This document shows positions 35,261 through 45,022 of a stretch of DNA of 56,386 nt, in pieces (positions within the stretch are counted from its first letter, which is position 1; every line of letters begins with the position of its first letter). The stretch spans positions 1 through 56,386 of the forward strand of contig NZ_BJNT01000025.1 of the NCBI RefSeq assembly GCF_006539825.1. Reading direction: 5' to 3'. The notes beneath the pieces were generated by a model. It saw only the letters and a program-made list of their open reading frames with translations, was not told where the DNA came from and searched no databases. The DNA comes from Corynebacterium variabile. Lineage in GTDB: Bacteria; Actinomycetota; Actinomycetes; Mycobacteriales; Mycobacteriaceae. A program made the position numbers and the translations under genes.

Positions 35261-37831
35261 ATGGCCCAGAAAACGCCGCCCGTCATCGTCCTGTCCGCCC
35301 AGGTCAGCGCACCGCCGGCACCCCGGTGGACCCCGCCGCCGACCGCCGGGGCGAAGGATGAGACGACCCCCACCCCTGCCATCGTGCTGGCAGCTCCGAC
35401 AGGCGCACCACTGCCTCCGGGGGTGACGCCGCCAACCGCGGCACCCGAGGCGGCCGCTGAGGAGATGGTGGAGGACGCCCGGAACGCCGAGGCCGGTGAG
35501 GACGCAGCAGACGCAACGGATGCCGACGCCACCGACGCCTCTGACGCGCCGACGGTCCTCTTCGCGATCCCGCAGGCTGCGGTCCCCGGGCCGCCGGTCG
35601 CCCCGGTGTTCGCCGACGAGAAGTCCGAAGACGGGTCCGGGGACGATGCGGACGCGGAAGTGGACACCGCAGACGCCGACAACCAGCCGACAGAGCACTT
35701 CGCCGCGCAGTCTCCTGCCCAGCAAACAACGCAGAAACCTGCTCCATCGGTCGAGCACGCCCCGTCGGGCATGTGGCCCGCGCAGAACCCGGCGGCCGCA
35801 GCCGCAGTCGTCGGAGCTGCCACGACAGGAGCCGCCGCTGCCGCCACAACCACGGAAGCAGAAACCACCGAGACCACCGAGCCGCCCGAGGACGAGTACG
35901 CCTCACAGGCCGAACCCGCCTACACCGCCGAGGACCCGGCACCGGTCAAGCCGCTGAAGCCGGGCCGCATCCGCCGCGTCCCCGGTCTCGACGGACTGCG
36001 CGGCATCGCCGTGCTCGCCGTGGTCATCTACCACTTCTTCGGCGACGCCCTGCCCGGCGGCTTCCTCGGTGTGGACATCTTCTTCGTCCTCTCCGGCTTC
36101 CTCATCACCGCCCTGCTCGTCCGCGAACTCGGCGCGACCGGCCGGATAAGTCTCAAGGAGTTCTGGCGCAGGCGTGCCAGGCGCATCATCCCCGCGTCCG
36201 TCACCGTCCTCGTTCTCGCCACCGCCATCGCCGGATTCATCGGCGGAGATGTGCAGGTCGGGCTGGTCCCGCAGTTCCTCGGTTCACTGTTCTTCGCCAA
36301 CAACTGGGTGCAGATCTCGCAGTCGCACAGTTACTTCGCGGACACGACGCCGCAGATCTTCATGCACTACTGGTCACTGGCCATTGAGGAGCAGTTCTAC
36401 GTCCTCTGGCCGCTGATCTTCCTCGGGCTGCTCTGGGCCGCCCGCCGCTTCGGCCGCAGCGTCTCCTCCGGTGACCGGACCTTCCGCCTGCCGGCCCTGT
36501 TCGCGACAGTCGCGGGCCTCGCCTCGCTGCTGGTGATGATCCTGCTGTACAACCCGGACGAGGATCCGAGCCGCGTCTACTTCGGCACAGACACCCACGC
36601 CTTCGGGCTGCTCGCCGGTGTGGTCCTCGCACTGCTGGTCACCACCGCGTCCCCCAAGGCCGTGGACTCGTGGCCGCTACTCAGCCCGACCGGCGCGTCC
36701 GGCATGCCGACGACGCGCTCCCGGCTGACCGGTGCGGCCGGGTGGACGCTCGGCTCGCTGGCCTTCCTCGGCCTCATCGCGATGCTCGTCCTGCTGCCGG
36801 ACACCTCCCCGGTGACCTACCGCGGTGGCCTGTTCGGGGCGTCCCTGCTGACCGTCGCCGTGATGATGACGGTCCTGCGGGACGCCGGCCCCGTCGCCTG
36901 GATGATGCGGATCCGCCCGCTGCGGTACTTCGGCGAGCGCTCGTTCAGCCTCTACCTGTGGCACTGGCCGGTCATCGTCTTCCTCGAGGCGAAGATGCAG
37001 CAGCCCGGTTCGGACACCCCGGACTGGCTCGTCGGCCTCATCGCCGTCGTCATTTCCCTGGTGCTCTCTGAGGCGTCCTACCGGTTCGTGGAGAACCCGC
37101 TGCGCCGTCAGGGCTACCGCCGCGTCGTCGCCGCGATGGGTTCGACGAAACTGCTGGTCGTGCCGATCGCCATCCTCGTCATCGCCCTGTTCGCCGGCTC
37201 CGCGCTGGGCGGTTCGCCGTCGAAGTCGGAGCTGGAGCGCCAGCTCGATGAGATCGCCGACCTGCAGAATTCCCCGGCTCCGCCGCCCCCGCCGGGTGCC
37301 TCGACCCCGCCCGGGCTGCCGGACGGCACCGAGATCACCGGTATCGGTGACTCGGTGATGCTGGCTTCCACCGTGGCACTGCAGCAGCGGTTCCCCGGCA
37401 TGACGATCGACGCCGAGGTCTCCCGCCACTACTCCGGTGGTGAGGGCTCCATCCAGGCGATGGTCGACGACGGGTCCATGGGCGAGTACGTCGTCCTCGG
37501 CTTCGGGACGAACGGCCAGGCCTTCGACGGCGAGCTGGACCAGATCCGGGACATGCTCGGCCCGGACCGGAAGATGATTCTCGTGGTGCCCTTCGGCTAC
37601 GTCGACGGGATCCAGGACGCCGCGGACCAGGTCATCGCCTATGCGGCGGAGAATCCGGACGTCTACCTGGCACCGTGGTGCCAGCAGGCCGTCGACCACC
37701 CGGAGGACCTCATCGGCGACGGTGTGCACCCCGACGAGCAGGGGCAGCAGCTCTACGCCGATGCGGTGGAGGACGCCCTGCGCCAGGCAGTGGCCGGTAA
37801 GCAGGACACCTCGATCAGCTGCCCGATGTAG
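35261..37831 (+). CDS. OatA-like acyltransferase-3 with C-terminal SGNH domain
   Basis: 856 residues. Residues 1-225 are a low-complexity Ala/Pro/Asp/Thr/Glu stretch that should be cytosolic. The acyltransferase-3 domain begins at RRVPGLDGLRGIAVLAVVIYHFF with the catalytic His near residue 255, spans about ten helices (to residue 650) and includes FFVLSGFLIT and WSLAIEEQFYVLWPL. The C-terminal SGNH/GDSL-like domain (about 690-856) has ITGIGDSVML, GFGTNGQAF and a DGVHP catalytic end. OatA-type enzymes carry acetyl groups across the membrane and put them on peptidoglycan or another wall glycan. The start is uncertain as no ribosome binding site is close. Confidence 0.87.
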   Translation: MAQKTPPVIVLSAQVSAPPAPRWTPPPTAGAKDETTPTPAIVLAAPTGAPLPPGVTPPTAAPEAAAEEMVEDARNAEAGEDAADATDADATDASDAPTVLFAIPQAAVPGPPVAPVFADEKSEDGSGDDADAEVDTADADNQPTEHFAAQSPAQQTTQKPAPSVEHAPSGMWPAQNPAAAAAVVGAATTGAAAAATTTEAETTETTEPPEDEYASQAEPAYTAEDPAPVKPLKPGRIRRVPGLDGLRGIAVLAVVIYHFFGDALPGGFLGVDIFFVLSGFLITALLVRELGATGRISLKEFWRRRARRIIPASVTVLVLATAIAGFIGGDVQVGLVPQFLGSLFFANNWVQISQSHSYFADTTPQIFMHYWSLAIEEQFYVLWPLIFLGLLWAARRFGRSVSSGDRTFRLPALFATVAGLASLLVMILLYNPDEDPSRVYFGTDTHAFGLLAGVVLALLVTTASPKAVDSWPLLSPTGASGMPTTRSRLTGAAGWTLGSLAFLGLIAMLVLLPDTSPVTYRGGLFGASLLTVAVMMTVLRDAGPVAWMMRIRPLRYFGERSFSLYLWHWPVIVFLEAKMQQPGSDTPDWLVGLIAVVISLVLSEASYRFVENPLRRQGYRRVVAAMGSTKLLVVPIAILVIALFAGSALGGSPSKSELERQLDEIADLQNSPAPPPPPGASTPPGLPDGTEITGIGDSVMLASTVALQQRFPGMTIDAEVSRHYSGGEGSIQAMVDDGSMGEYVVLGFGTNGQAFDGELDQIRDMLGPDRKMILVVPFGYVDGIQDAADQVIAYAAENPDVYLAPWCQQAVDHPEDLIGDGVHPDEQGQQLYADAVEDALRQAVAGKQDTSISCPM

Positions 37832-37845
37832 CCGGGCAGCGCAGG

Positions 37846-38724
37846 TTACAGCTGCGCGGCGAGCTGCGGCGCAGCGGTGACCGGGTCGATACCGGCACCG
37901 CGCAGGGCCTCGATCGCACCCTGGGGGTTGGTGCGGAACTGGTCGGCGGTCGCCTGGGGGATACCCATCTCCACGGCAGCGGCGACGGTGGCGTCCGGGT
38001 TCGCGGCCAGCTTGTCGGCGGTCGCCTGGTCCACACCGGCACCCAGCAGTGCACTGCGGATGCCCTCGTCACCGGCCGGGGCCGGGGCAGCTTCCGGAGC
38101 GGGCTCAGGTGCCGGGGCAGGGGCCGGAGCCTCCTCCACGGGTGCAGGGTTCTCGGCCGGGACCTCTTCCGGGGCGGGTGCGGGGGCGGGATCGCCACCA
38201 CAGAACACCGGGAGGTTCTCTTCCCCACCCTCGGCGACCTGGCCGACCAGGGTGCAGGCCCAGGCACGGGAGATCTTCCACTCGCCGTCCTGCTTGACGA
38301 ACTCGGCGTTGTCCACGGTGATCGGATCCTGCTCAGGCAGGGTCAGGGTGGCCGTGGCCAGGGCGATCTCGGGGGTGTCGCCGGGCAGCACCGGGTCGAC
38401 GACCGCGAAGGTCGCGCCGGAATCCTGGGCGGCACGGGTCATCTGGTCGAAGAGCTCGCCGGCCTCGGCACCGTCCTGGACGGTACCGGCCTTCTCCTCC
38501 ACCGGCAGCGCGGGATCGAGCGCACGGTTGAGCAGGTCACCGAGTTCCGCGGCGGTCGGCAGGGGGGCCTGCGCCTGCGTCGTGGTCGGGGCGGACGTCG
38601 CCGAACTGGCCGGGGCGTCCTCGTCCCCGTCAGAGGAACAGGCGGTGACCACCAGTGCGGCGGACACGGCGAGGGCAGCGGCAATGGTGCGGGTGCGGTG
38701 ACCCGCCGGCGAGGAAAACTTCAT
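37846..38724 (-). CDS. MTB12-like secreted lipoprotein
   Basis: 292 residues. A lipoprotein signal ends VVTAC (lipid Cys near residue 29). Residues 50-175 match the low-molecular-weight antigen MTB12 pattern: PTAAELGDLLNRALDP, then an NTF2-like fold with GEWKISRAWACTLV and two Cys that could form a disulfide. A Pro/Ala/Glu linker follows. The last 75 residues hold repeated short helices, GAGVDQATADKLAAN, MGIPQATADQFRTN and GAGIDPVTAAPQL, which read as imperfect 25-residue repeats. Role unknown; an envelope-binding domain is a guess. Convergent with the acyltransferase gene 14 bp away. Confidence 0.75.
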   Translation of the reverse strand: MKFSSPAGHRTRTIAAALAVSAALVVTACSSDGDEDAPASSATSAPTTTQAQAPLPTAAELGDLLNRALDPALPVEEKAGTVQDGAEAGELFDQMTRAAQDSGATFAVVDPVLPGDTPEIALATATLTLPEQDPITVDNAEFVKQDGEWKISRAWACTLVGQVAEGGEENLPVFCGGDPAPAPAPEEVPAENPAPVEEAPAPAPAPEPAPEAAPAPAGDEGIRSALLGAGVDQATADKLAANPDATVAAAVEMGIPQATADQFRTNPQGAIEALRGAGIDPVTAAPQLAAQL

Positions 38725-38738
38725 CTGGCGAGTGTAAC

Positions 38739-39302
38739 TTAGTCAGCCAGCTTCTCGCGGACGACCGCGAAACCCTCCGCCCAGGCGAGCAGGTCGGTGA
38801 GCAGGGCGCCGAAAGTGCCCGCGGAGACGTCCTGCGGGGTGAACTTCCCCTCGGTGAAGTCCGTGAACAGGGAGAACGATGCGGTGGCCCGCACCGTCGC
38901 CGCCCGGAAGTTGGCGAAGGCAAGACGCCACGCCTCGACGGCGCGCACGCCCTTGTCCGCACCGTAGGACGCGAAGGCGACCGGCTTGTTGGCGAACTCG
39001 GAGCCGATGAAGTCGATGGCGTTCTTCAGCGGGCCGGGCACGGAGTGGTTGTACTCCGGGGTGACGACGATGTAGCCGTCGAAGGGCTCCACGGCCGCAC
39101 CCCAGGCCTTCGTGTGCTCGTTGGCGTACATGTGCGCGCCACCCGGGATCTCCTCGTCGAGGACCGGGAGGTCGTAGTCGCCGAAGTTGACGACCCCGTT
39201 CTCCACACCCGCCTCATCGAGCTGCGCCTTCACCCAGGCGACGACCTGGGGGTTGAGGGCGCCGGGGCGGGTCGATCCTGCGATGATGCCGATACGGGTC
39301 AT
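38739..39302 (-). CDS. NADPH-dependent FMN reductase (flavodoxin-like)
   Basis: 187 residues, the usual length. The phosphate loop for FMN reads IAGSTRPGALNPQV near residue 7 and the second flavin loop VTPEYNHSVPGPLKNAIDF near residue 80. Such enzymes reduce flavins or quinones with NADPH and in C. glutamicum are targets of the redox regulator RosR. AAGGAG precedes the ATG, and a RosR-like site (39334-39351) sits 31 bp upstream, which supports the same control here. Confidence 0.92.
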   Translation of the reverse strand: MTRIGIIAGSTRPGALNPQVVAWVKAQLDEAGVENGVVNFGDYDLPVLDEEIPGGAHMYANEHTKAWGAAVEPFDGYIVVTPEYNHSVPGPLKNAIDFIGSEFANKPVAFASYGADKGVRAVEAWRLAFANFRAATVRATASFSLFTDFTEGKFTPQDVSAGTFGALLTDLLAWAEGFAVVREKLAD

Positions 39303-39333
39303 GGAAAGCTCCTTGAAGCTGGGCGTGCAACGG

Positions 39334-39351
39334 TGGTTGAAACATCAACCA
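39334..39351. promoter_or_regulatory. RosR-like operator upstream of the FMN reductase gene
   Basis: TGGTTGAAACATCAACCA: an almost perfect inverted repeat with the TTGA-N4-TCAA core of the RosR consensus. A second cluster of TTGAC direct repeats lies next to it at 39356-39374. Confidence 0.6.
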
Positions 39352-39361
39352 CGCTAGTCAA

Positions 39362-41406
39362 CTACGCGTCAACCTGCACCCGCCGCTGCGACCAGCGGTA
39401 GACGAGCACGATGATCAGCGCGAAGATCACCGCACCGGCCCACTGGGAAGCGTCTGCCCAGCCGTCGGGCATGATGCCGAGCGCCTCGGAGTCGCCGGTG
39501 GCGGCGATGATACCGGCGTTGACCACGCCGAACAGGGACTCACCGACGATCAGACCGGTCGCACCGAGGACGCCGACCCGCTTGGCGTTGGTGGCGTCCT
39601 TCACCTTCCCGGACATCGCCGCACGGTCGGCCCAGCGGTTGTACAGCCAGCCGATGAGCGCACCGAGCGGGATGATCAGGGTGAGCGAAACAGGCAGGTA
39701 CATGCCCATCCCGACAGCCAACGGCGGCAGGGCGAGGCGGCGCGGGCGGGCCTTCGTGGTGCGCGAGAGGACCTCGTCGACGATGATGACGACGATGCCG
39801 ATCAGCACCCCGAGACTGATCTTGGACCAGTCGAGGGAGTCGCCGAAGATGCCCTGGGCGATGGCGGACAGCAGGCCCGCCTGCGGGGCGGCCAGCGCGT
39901 CCTCCCCGGCGCCGGGGCACCGACGAAACCGAAGGCGGACGCCATCAGCCCCATGATCGGCGGGATGATCAGCGAGCCGAAGAAGACACCGATGACCAGG
40001 CCGACCTGCTGCTTCCACGGCGTCGCTCCGACAAGCTGACCGGTCTTGAGGTCCTGGAGGTTGTCGTTGGAGATCGTGGCGACGCCGAAGACCACCGCGG
40101 CGGTGAACAGTGTGTAGGCGACCAGGGAGGTCGGGTCACCGCCGTTGTCGTTGCCGGTGACGGCCTTGATGAGCAGGGCGGCGAGCAGCACGATGATGAC
40201 GCCGATACCGGAGATCGGGCTGTTCGAGGAACCGATGAGGCCGGCCATGTAACCGCAGACCGCGGCGATGACCAGGCCGAGGACCAGCACGAACAGGACC
40301 GAGAGGGTGATCAGTGAGCCGGTGTGGTGGCTGATTCCGGTGCCGTCGAGGAAGACCCACAGCAGCAGGCCGATCGGGATCATCAGGGCGACGATGACGC
40401 CGACGACGGTCTTCACCGGGATGTCGCGCTCGGTGATGTCGACCTCCTGGCCGGCGCTGCGGGCACGGGAGGACGCCAGGGACTCGCGGATGCCGCGGAT
40501 CACCGGGCCGAGGATCTTCGCCAGGGTCCACACCGCGGCGACGGCCATGGTGCCGGCACCGACGAAGCGGACGTCGTCGGCGAAGGTGCCGGAGACGACC
40601 TCGGAGATGTCACCGGTGCTCGGCAGGTCACCGCTGGTGAAGACCGGCAGCAGGACGCCGAAGGAGATGAGCAGGCCGACGATCATCGCGATACCGACGG
40701 TGATGCCGACGAGATGGCCCACGCCGATGAGGGCGAGTGAGAGACTGGAACCGACCATGGTCCCGCCCGCGCCGAGCTTGAAGGTGGTGGACAGTTCCGC
40801 GGCACTGACCTTGAGGGCCGCGAGCAGCGCCATCACGGCACTGCCGATGCCGCCGACGACGAGGGCGAGGAAGCCGTCGCGGTTGGACTTCGCGGCCTCG
40901 GAGTTGGCGTGATCGCCGCCCTCGTTGTTCGCCGGGTCGCCGACCTTGAGCACCTCGGCGGCGGCGACACCCTCAGGGAAGGGCAGGTCGGAGCCGGTGA
41001 CCAACGCCCGACGCAGCGGGATGGAGTACATGACGCCGAGGATTCCGCCGATGAGGCAGATGAGCATCGTGGTCCAGTAGGGGAAGCCGGTCCACCAGCC
41101 GATCATGATCAGTCCGGGGAGGACGAAGATGATCGCGGAGAGGGTGCCGGCCGCCGAGGCGATGGTCTGGACGATGTTGTTCTCGGCGATGGTGTGGTTG
41201 CGGACCTTGCGCAGGATCGCCATGGAGATGACCGCGGCGGGGATCGAGGTGGCGAAGGTCAGGCCGACCTTGAGTCCGAGGTACACGTTCGCCGCGGTGA
41301 ACACCAGGGTGATCAGACCGCCGATGATGATCGCGCGGGTCGTGAGTTCCCGGACCGGTGAGGGCGGGGTCGGGGACGCCGGGGTGGCGTCGGTTCGTGA
41401 AGTCAT
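39362..41406 (-). pseudogene. OPT family oligopeptide transporter, frameshifted
   Basis: From the ATG at 41406 the frame encodes an OPT transporter with TFAANVYLGLKVGLTFATSIPAAV near residue 30 and many helices, but at about 39905-39920 it runs off into nonsense. The expected continuation (LLSAIAQGIFG... to the stop at 39362) is in another frame. Both parts join neatly near GFVGAPAPG / EDALAAP, so one small indel in a GGGG/CCGG-rich run explains it. OPT proteins import oligopeptides or metal chelates with protons. Either a real loss of function or a sequencing error; joined, the protein would be about 680 residues, normal for the family. Confidence 0.85.
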
Positions 41407-41461
41407 TGCTGTGACCTTAGTGGTCCACCTGGTGAGATGCATCACCCCGACCCTGTCACCG

Positions 41462-44089
41462 TCAGTCGGCGATGGCCTCCAGCGGTGGCGTCCTCGCCGC
41501 CTTCACCGCAGGCCACGCCGCCGCGACGACGCCGATCACACCGGAGGCGACGATCATGCCGACGACCTGACCCCAGGGCACCGCGATGGTGTCGAGTCCT
41601 TCACCGGCGAGCACCTTGAGGAAGGCCCAGCCCAGTGCCAGTCCGACGACCACGCCGACCACCGCACCGTAGAGCGAGATCTGCACGGCCTCCAGGGTGA
41701 TCATCCGGCGCACCTGACCCCGCGAGGTGCCGACCGCGCGGAGCATGCCGATCTCCTGGCGTCGTTCGATGACATTGAGCGCCAGCGTGTTGACGATGCC
41801 GAGCACCGCGACGATCACCGCCAGGGCGAGCAGCGCGTAGAGCACGTTGAGCATCTGGTCGACGAACACGGCCTGCGTCCCGGCGAACTCGGACGGGGTG
41901 AGCACCTGCACCACGATGAACTGGTCGGTGGCGTCCTCCAGGCGGTCACGCAAGTCGTCCAGGGGGATATCGCCGTCGACGAAGGCGGCGAAGAGCATCG
42001 GCTGGGAGTACATCCCCGAGCCGAACTCGCCGGCGTCCATGTGGGGTGCGATGGATGCCCAGGAGATGACCTGGTCGCCGAGGAGGTCGTTGTCCTCGTA
42101 GGTGCCCAGCAGCGCGACGGTGCCGATCTCACGGGCATCCGCCCCGGGCACGGCGGTGTCCAGCGGAACCTCCTCACCGATCGTCCAGCCGTTGCGCTGT
42201 GCGGCGGACTCGGAGGCGATGAAGCCCTCGCCGGTGAGATCCACCGAGCCCTGCACCTCGGTGACCTCGCCGGTGACACGCGGGTCGCCGACGAAGTAGC
42301 CGGAGCCGAAGCCGGAGCTGACGATGGAGTCGCTGGCCGTGCCGCCGAGGGTCACCGGCGCCAGACCGAAGCCGGAGACCTCGGTGACGCCGTCGACGTC
42401 GCGGGCGGCGTCCAGCGCCTGAGTCGGGATGGGGAAGGACCCGTCGGAGGGGCCGTAGAGCACCAGGTCGGAGCTGACGGTGTTGTCGACGAGGCCGCTG
42501 ATCGAGGCCTTCATCGAGGCACCGAGCATCCCGAACACCGCCACCAGGGCGATGCCGAGGGTCAGCGCGAAGGCGGTGGTCGCGGTGCGGCGCGGGTTGC
42601 GGGAGGAACTGGTGGACGCCAGGCGTCCCACCGAGCGGAACGGTGCGCCGATGACCCGGCCGATCGCGGGGACGACCGGCACGGCCATCGCCGCGGAGAC
42701 CAGGAAGGTCCCCAGCAGGACGCCGAGTGCGCCGAGCCCCACCAGTACCGCGCGGTTACCGGTACCGGAGTCATCGAACAGAACGCCGGCCAGTGCGGCG
42801 ACTACACCGAGGACCAGCAGAACTGCGCCGGTGACGGTGCGTCCACGCAGGGAGGACGCCGAGGACATGTCACCGGAACGCATCGCCTCCACCGGGCGGA
42901 CCGCACCGGCACGCCGGGCCGGGGCCCACGCGGAGACGACGGTGACGAGGACGCCGAGGATCAGCGGGGTGACCACGGAACCGGCGGTGGCCTGCACTCC
43001 TGTGTCCGGCAGCCCGGCGCCGGTGGAGCCGATGACCGTGTAGATGAGCTTCGTCAGGCCGGCTCCAGCGGCGACGCCGACGAGTGCGCCGATCACGCCG
43101 ACGACCACCGCCTCGCCGACGACCGAGGTGGTCAGCTGTCGGGAGGAGACACCCAGTGACCGCAGCAGCGCGAACTCGCGGGTGCGCTGGGCGACGATCA
43201 TCGAGAAGGTGTTGGCGATGATGAAGGTGCCGACGACCAGGGCGACAAGGCCGAAGGCGATGAGGAAGTAGTTGACGAAGCTGAGGGCCTCGTCGATGGC
43301 GTCCGACTGCTCGTCGGCGGACTGCTGGCCGGTCTTCACCTCGACACCGTTGACGCCGGCGTCCGCGAGATCCGTGGTGACGTCGGCCTTGAGCTGTTCC
43401 TGGCTGACACCCGGGTCGGCGGCGAGCGCGAACCCGGTGGCGGTACGCCCGTCGGTGAAGGTGGACAGGTAGGCGTCCTGCTCCATCATGAGGCCGATGA
43501 AGCCGCCGCCGTCGACGTCGATGTCGTAGATGCCGGAGACGGTGACCTCGTGGACGCCGCCGGTGTCGACGACGGTGAGGGCGTCTCCGACAGAAATGTG
43601 GTCCTTATCGGCGGCACTGGAATTGACGACGACCTGGTCGTCACCGACCGGGGCGTCCCCGTCGGTGAGCGTGGTCGCCGGACCGACCTGGTCATTCCCG
43701 GGGTACCAGGCGGTGGCGAAGGCCGGTGCGCCGCCGGTCTGGAGGGTGGTGCCGTCGTGGGAGACGACGACGGTGGTCTGGGTCGAGTTGTTGACTTTCG
43801 CCACGCCCGGCGCGTCGGCGAGGATGTCGCCGATCTCGAGCGGGAGGGGGCGTCCGGTGGCCTCATCAGGGGTGACGGTGACGTCGACGCCCTTCGTGGT
43901 GGATTCGGACAGCGTGTCGAAAGTCCTGGACAGTGACGCGGTGAACATCAGCGCGCCGGAGATGAAGGCGGTCCCGAGGACGACCGCGAGGACGGTGAGT
44001 ACGAGCCGGACCTTGTGGCCGGCGAGGTTGCGCAGGGAGACCCGGCGCATGGTGGACGCGGCGCTGGATGCCGCGCGGGCCGTGGACAT
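41462..44089 (-). CDS. ABC transporter permease, double FtsX/MacB type
   Basis: 875 residues from the ATG at 44089, 11 nt after GAGGAG; a GTG at 44098 overlapping the previous stop is also possible. After an N-terminal helix (VRLVLTVLAVVLGTAFISGALMF) comes a large extracellular MacB-like domain, an FtsX core of three helices (VNYFLIAFGLVALVVG...), then the same arrangement repeated, ending with FtsX helices and PLEAIAD. Two FtsX units in one chain are typical of actinobacterial lipid or peptide exporters. It works with the ATPase gene just upstream, with which it overlaps or abuts. Confidence 0.9.
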   Translation of the reverse strand: MSTARAASSAASTMRRVSLRNLAGHKVRLVLTVLAVVLGTAFISGALMFTASLSRTFDTLSESTTKGVDVTVTPDEATGRPLPLEIGDILADAPGVAKVNNSTQTTVVVSHDGTTLQTGGAPAFATAWYPGNDQVGPATTLTDGDAPVGDDQVVVNSSAADKDHISVGDALTVVDTGGVHEVTVSGIYDIDVDGGGFIGLMMEQDAYLSTFTDGRTATGFALAADPGVSQEQLKADVTTDLADAGVNGVEVKTGQQSADEQSDAIDEALSFVNYFLIAFGLVALVVGTFIIANTFSMIVAQRTREFALLRSLGVSSRQLTTSVVGEAVVVGVIGALVGVAAGAGLTKLIYTVIGSTGAGLPDTGVQATAGSVVTPLILGVLVTVVSAWAPARRAGAVRPVEAMRSGDMSSASSLRGRTVTGAVLLVLGVVAALAGVLFDDSGTGNRAVLVGLGALGVLLGTFLVSAAMAVPVVPAIGRVIGAPFRSVGRLASTSSSRNPRRTATTAFALTLGIALVAVFGMLGASMKASISGLVDNTVSSDLVLYGPSDGSFPIPTQALDAARDVDGVTEVSGFGLAPVTLGGTASDSIVSSGFGSGYFVGDPRVTGEVTEVQGSVDLTGEGFIASESAAQRNGWTIGEEVPLDTAVPGADAREIGTVALLGTYEDNDLLGDQVISWASIAPHMDAGEFGSGMYSQPMLFAAFVDGDIPLDDLRDRLEDATDQFIVVQVLTPSEFAGTQAVFVDQMLNVLYALLALAVIVAVLGIVNTLALNVIERRQEIGMLRAVGTSRGQVRRMITLEAVQISLYGAVVGVVVGLALGWAFLKVLAGEGLDTIAVPWGQVVGMIVASGVIGVVAAAWPAVKAARTPPLEAIAD

Positions 44090-44094
44090 GGCGG

Positions 44095-44862
44095 TCACAA
44101 CTCCTCGATGCGGGACATCACGGAGAGAATGGATTCGACGGTGGGCTGACGCAGTTCTTCGACGATCCGGCCGTCGGCGAGGAAGAGGATGCGGTCGGCG
44201 TAGGCCGCCGCCTTGGCGTCATGGGTGACGATGACGACGGTCTGGCCGTCGCGGTCGACGGAGGCGCGCAGGATGGCGAGGACTTCCGCGGACGAGTTCG
44301 AGTCGAGGTTGCCGGTGGGCTCGTCGCCGAAGATGATCTCGGGACGGGAGACGAGGGCGCGGGCACAGGCCACGCGCTGCTGCTGGCCGCCGGAGAGCTC
44401 GGCGGGGCGGTGGGACAGCCGGTCGGTGAGCCCGAGACGGCCGGTGACCTCGTCGAACCAGGCGCGGTCGACCTTCCGGCCGGCGATGTCGGTGGGCAGG
44501 GTGATGTTCTCCTCGGCCGTGAGGGTCGGCACGAGGTTGAAGGACTGGAAGATGAAGCCGAGCCGGTCGCGGCGGGTCTTCGTCAGCTCCTTGTCTTTCA
44601 GGGACGCCAGGTCGGTGGTCCCCAGCCAGGCGGAGCCGGAGGTGGGGGTGTCCAGCCCGGCCATGCAGTGCATGAGGGTGGACTTTCCGGAGCCGGACGG
44701 GCCCATGATGGCGGTGAACTCACCGGCGGCGAAGGAGACGGAGACGTTGTCGAGGGCGGTGACCTTCGTGTCCCCGGAGCCGTAGATCTTGGTGAGGGCG
44801 TCCGCGCGGGCGGCGGCGGTATCGGTGCTGCTGGTGTTGTCGGCGGTAGTTGCGGTGGGCAT
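44095..44862 (-). CDS. ABC transporter ATPase, MacB/LolD type
   Basis: 255 residues from the ATG at 44862, 7 nt after GAGAGGATC; a frame open further upstream has no protein character. Walker A GPSGSGKSTLMHCMAGLD near residue 59, the signature ELSGGQQQRVACARAL, Walker B IIFGDEPTGNLDS and H-loop VIVTHDAKA are all intact. The LDTPTSGSAW and GDEPTGNLD features mark the LolD/MacB/FtsE class, which drives FtsX-type permeases rather than import. The permease starts at its stop codon. Cargo unknown. Confidence 0.93.
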   Translation of the reverse strand: MPTATTADNTSSTDTAAARADALTKIYGSGDTKVTALDNVSVSFAAGEFTAIMGPSGSGKSTLMHCMAGLDTPTSGSAWLGTTDLASLKDKELTKTRRDRLGFIFQSFNLVPTLTAEENITLPTDIAGRKVDRAWFDEVTGRLGLTDRLSHRPAELSGGQQQRVACARALVSRPEIIFGDEPTGNLDSNSSAEVLAILRASVDRDGQTVVIVTHDAKAAAYADRILFLADGRIVEELRQPTVESILSVMSRIEEL

Positions 44863-45010
44863 GATCGATCCTCTCGTGAGGTCTGGAGGGCGCGTCCGCC
44901 CGTGGTCATGTATCCACCGTAAGGCCCGGGGGCGGGGGTGCGCCTCCGGGAAGACCCCTATTTGTGACCCTGAGTTGCCGACCCTGGGTTCCCCCACCCC
45001 GCACCGGCCG

Positions 45011-45016
45011 TATCCT
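45011..45016 (+). promoter_or_regulatory. -10 box of a leaderless promoter (GH114 gene)
   Basis: TATCCT ends 6 nt before the GTG at 45023 and 12 nt before the ATG at 45029. The distance to the GTG is the one expected for a leaderless mRNA. Confidence 0.45.
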
Positions 45017-45022
45017 TGCAGG

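Noticed and set aside
41105..43159. A 684-codon plus-strand frame spanning the OPT and FtsX genes
   Set aside because: It crosses two real minus-strand genes and reads as low-complexity Asp/Gly/His; no domain.
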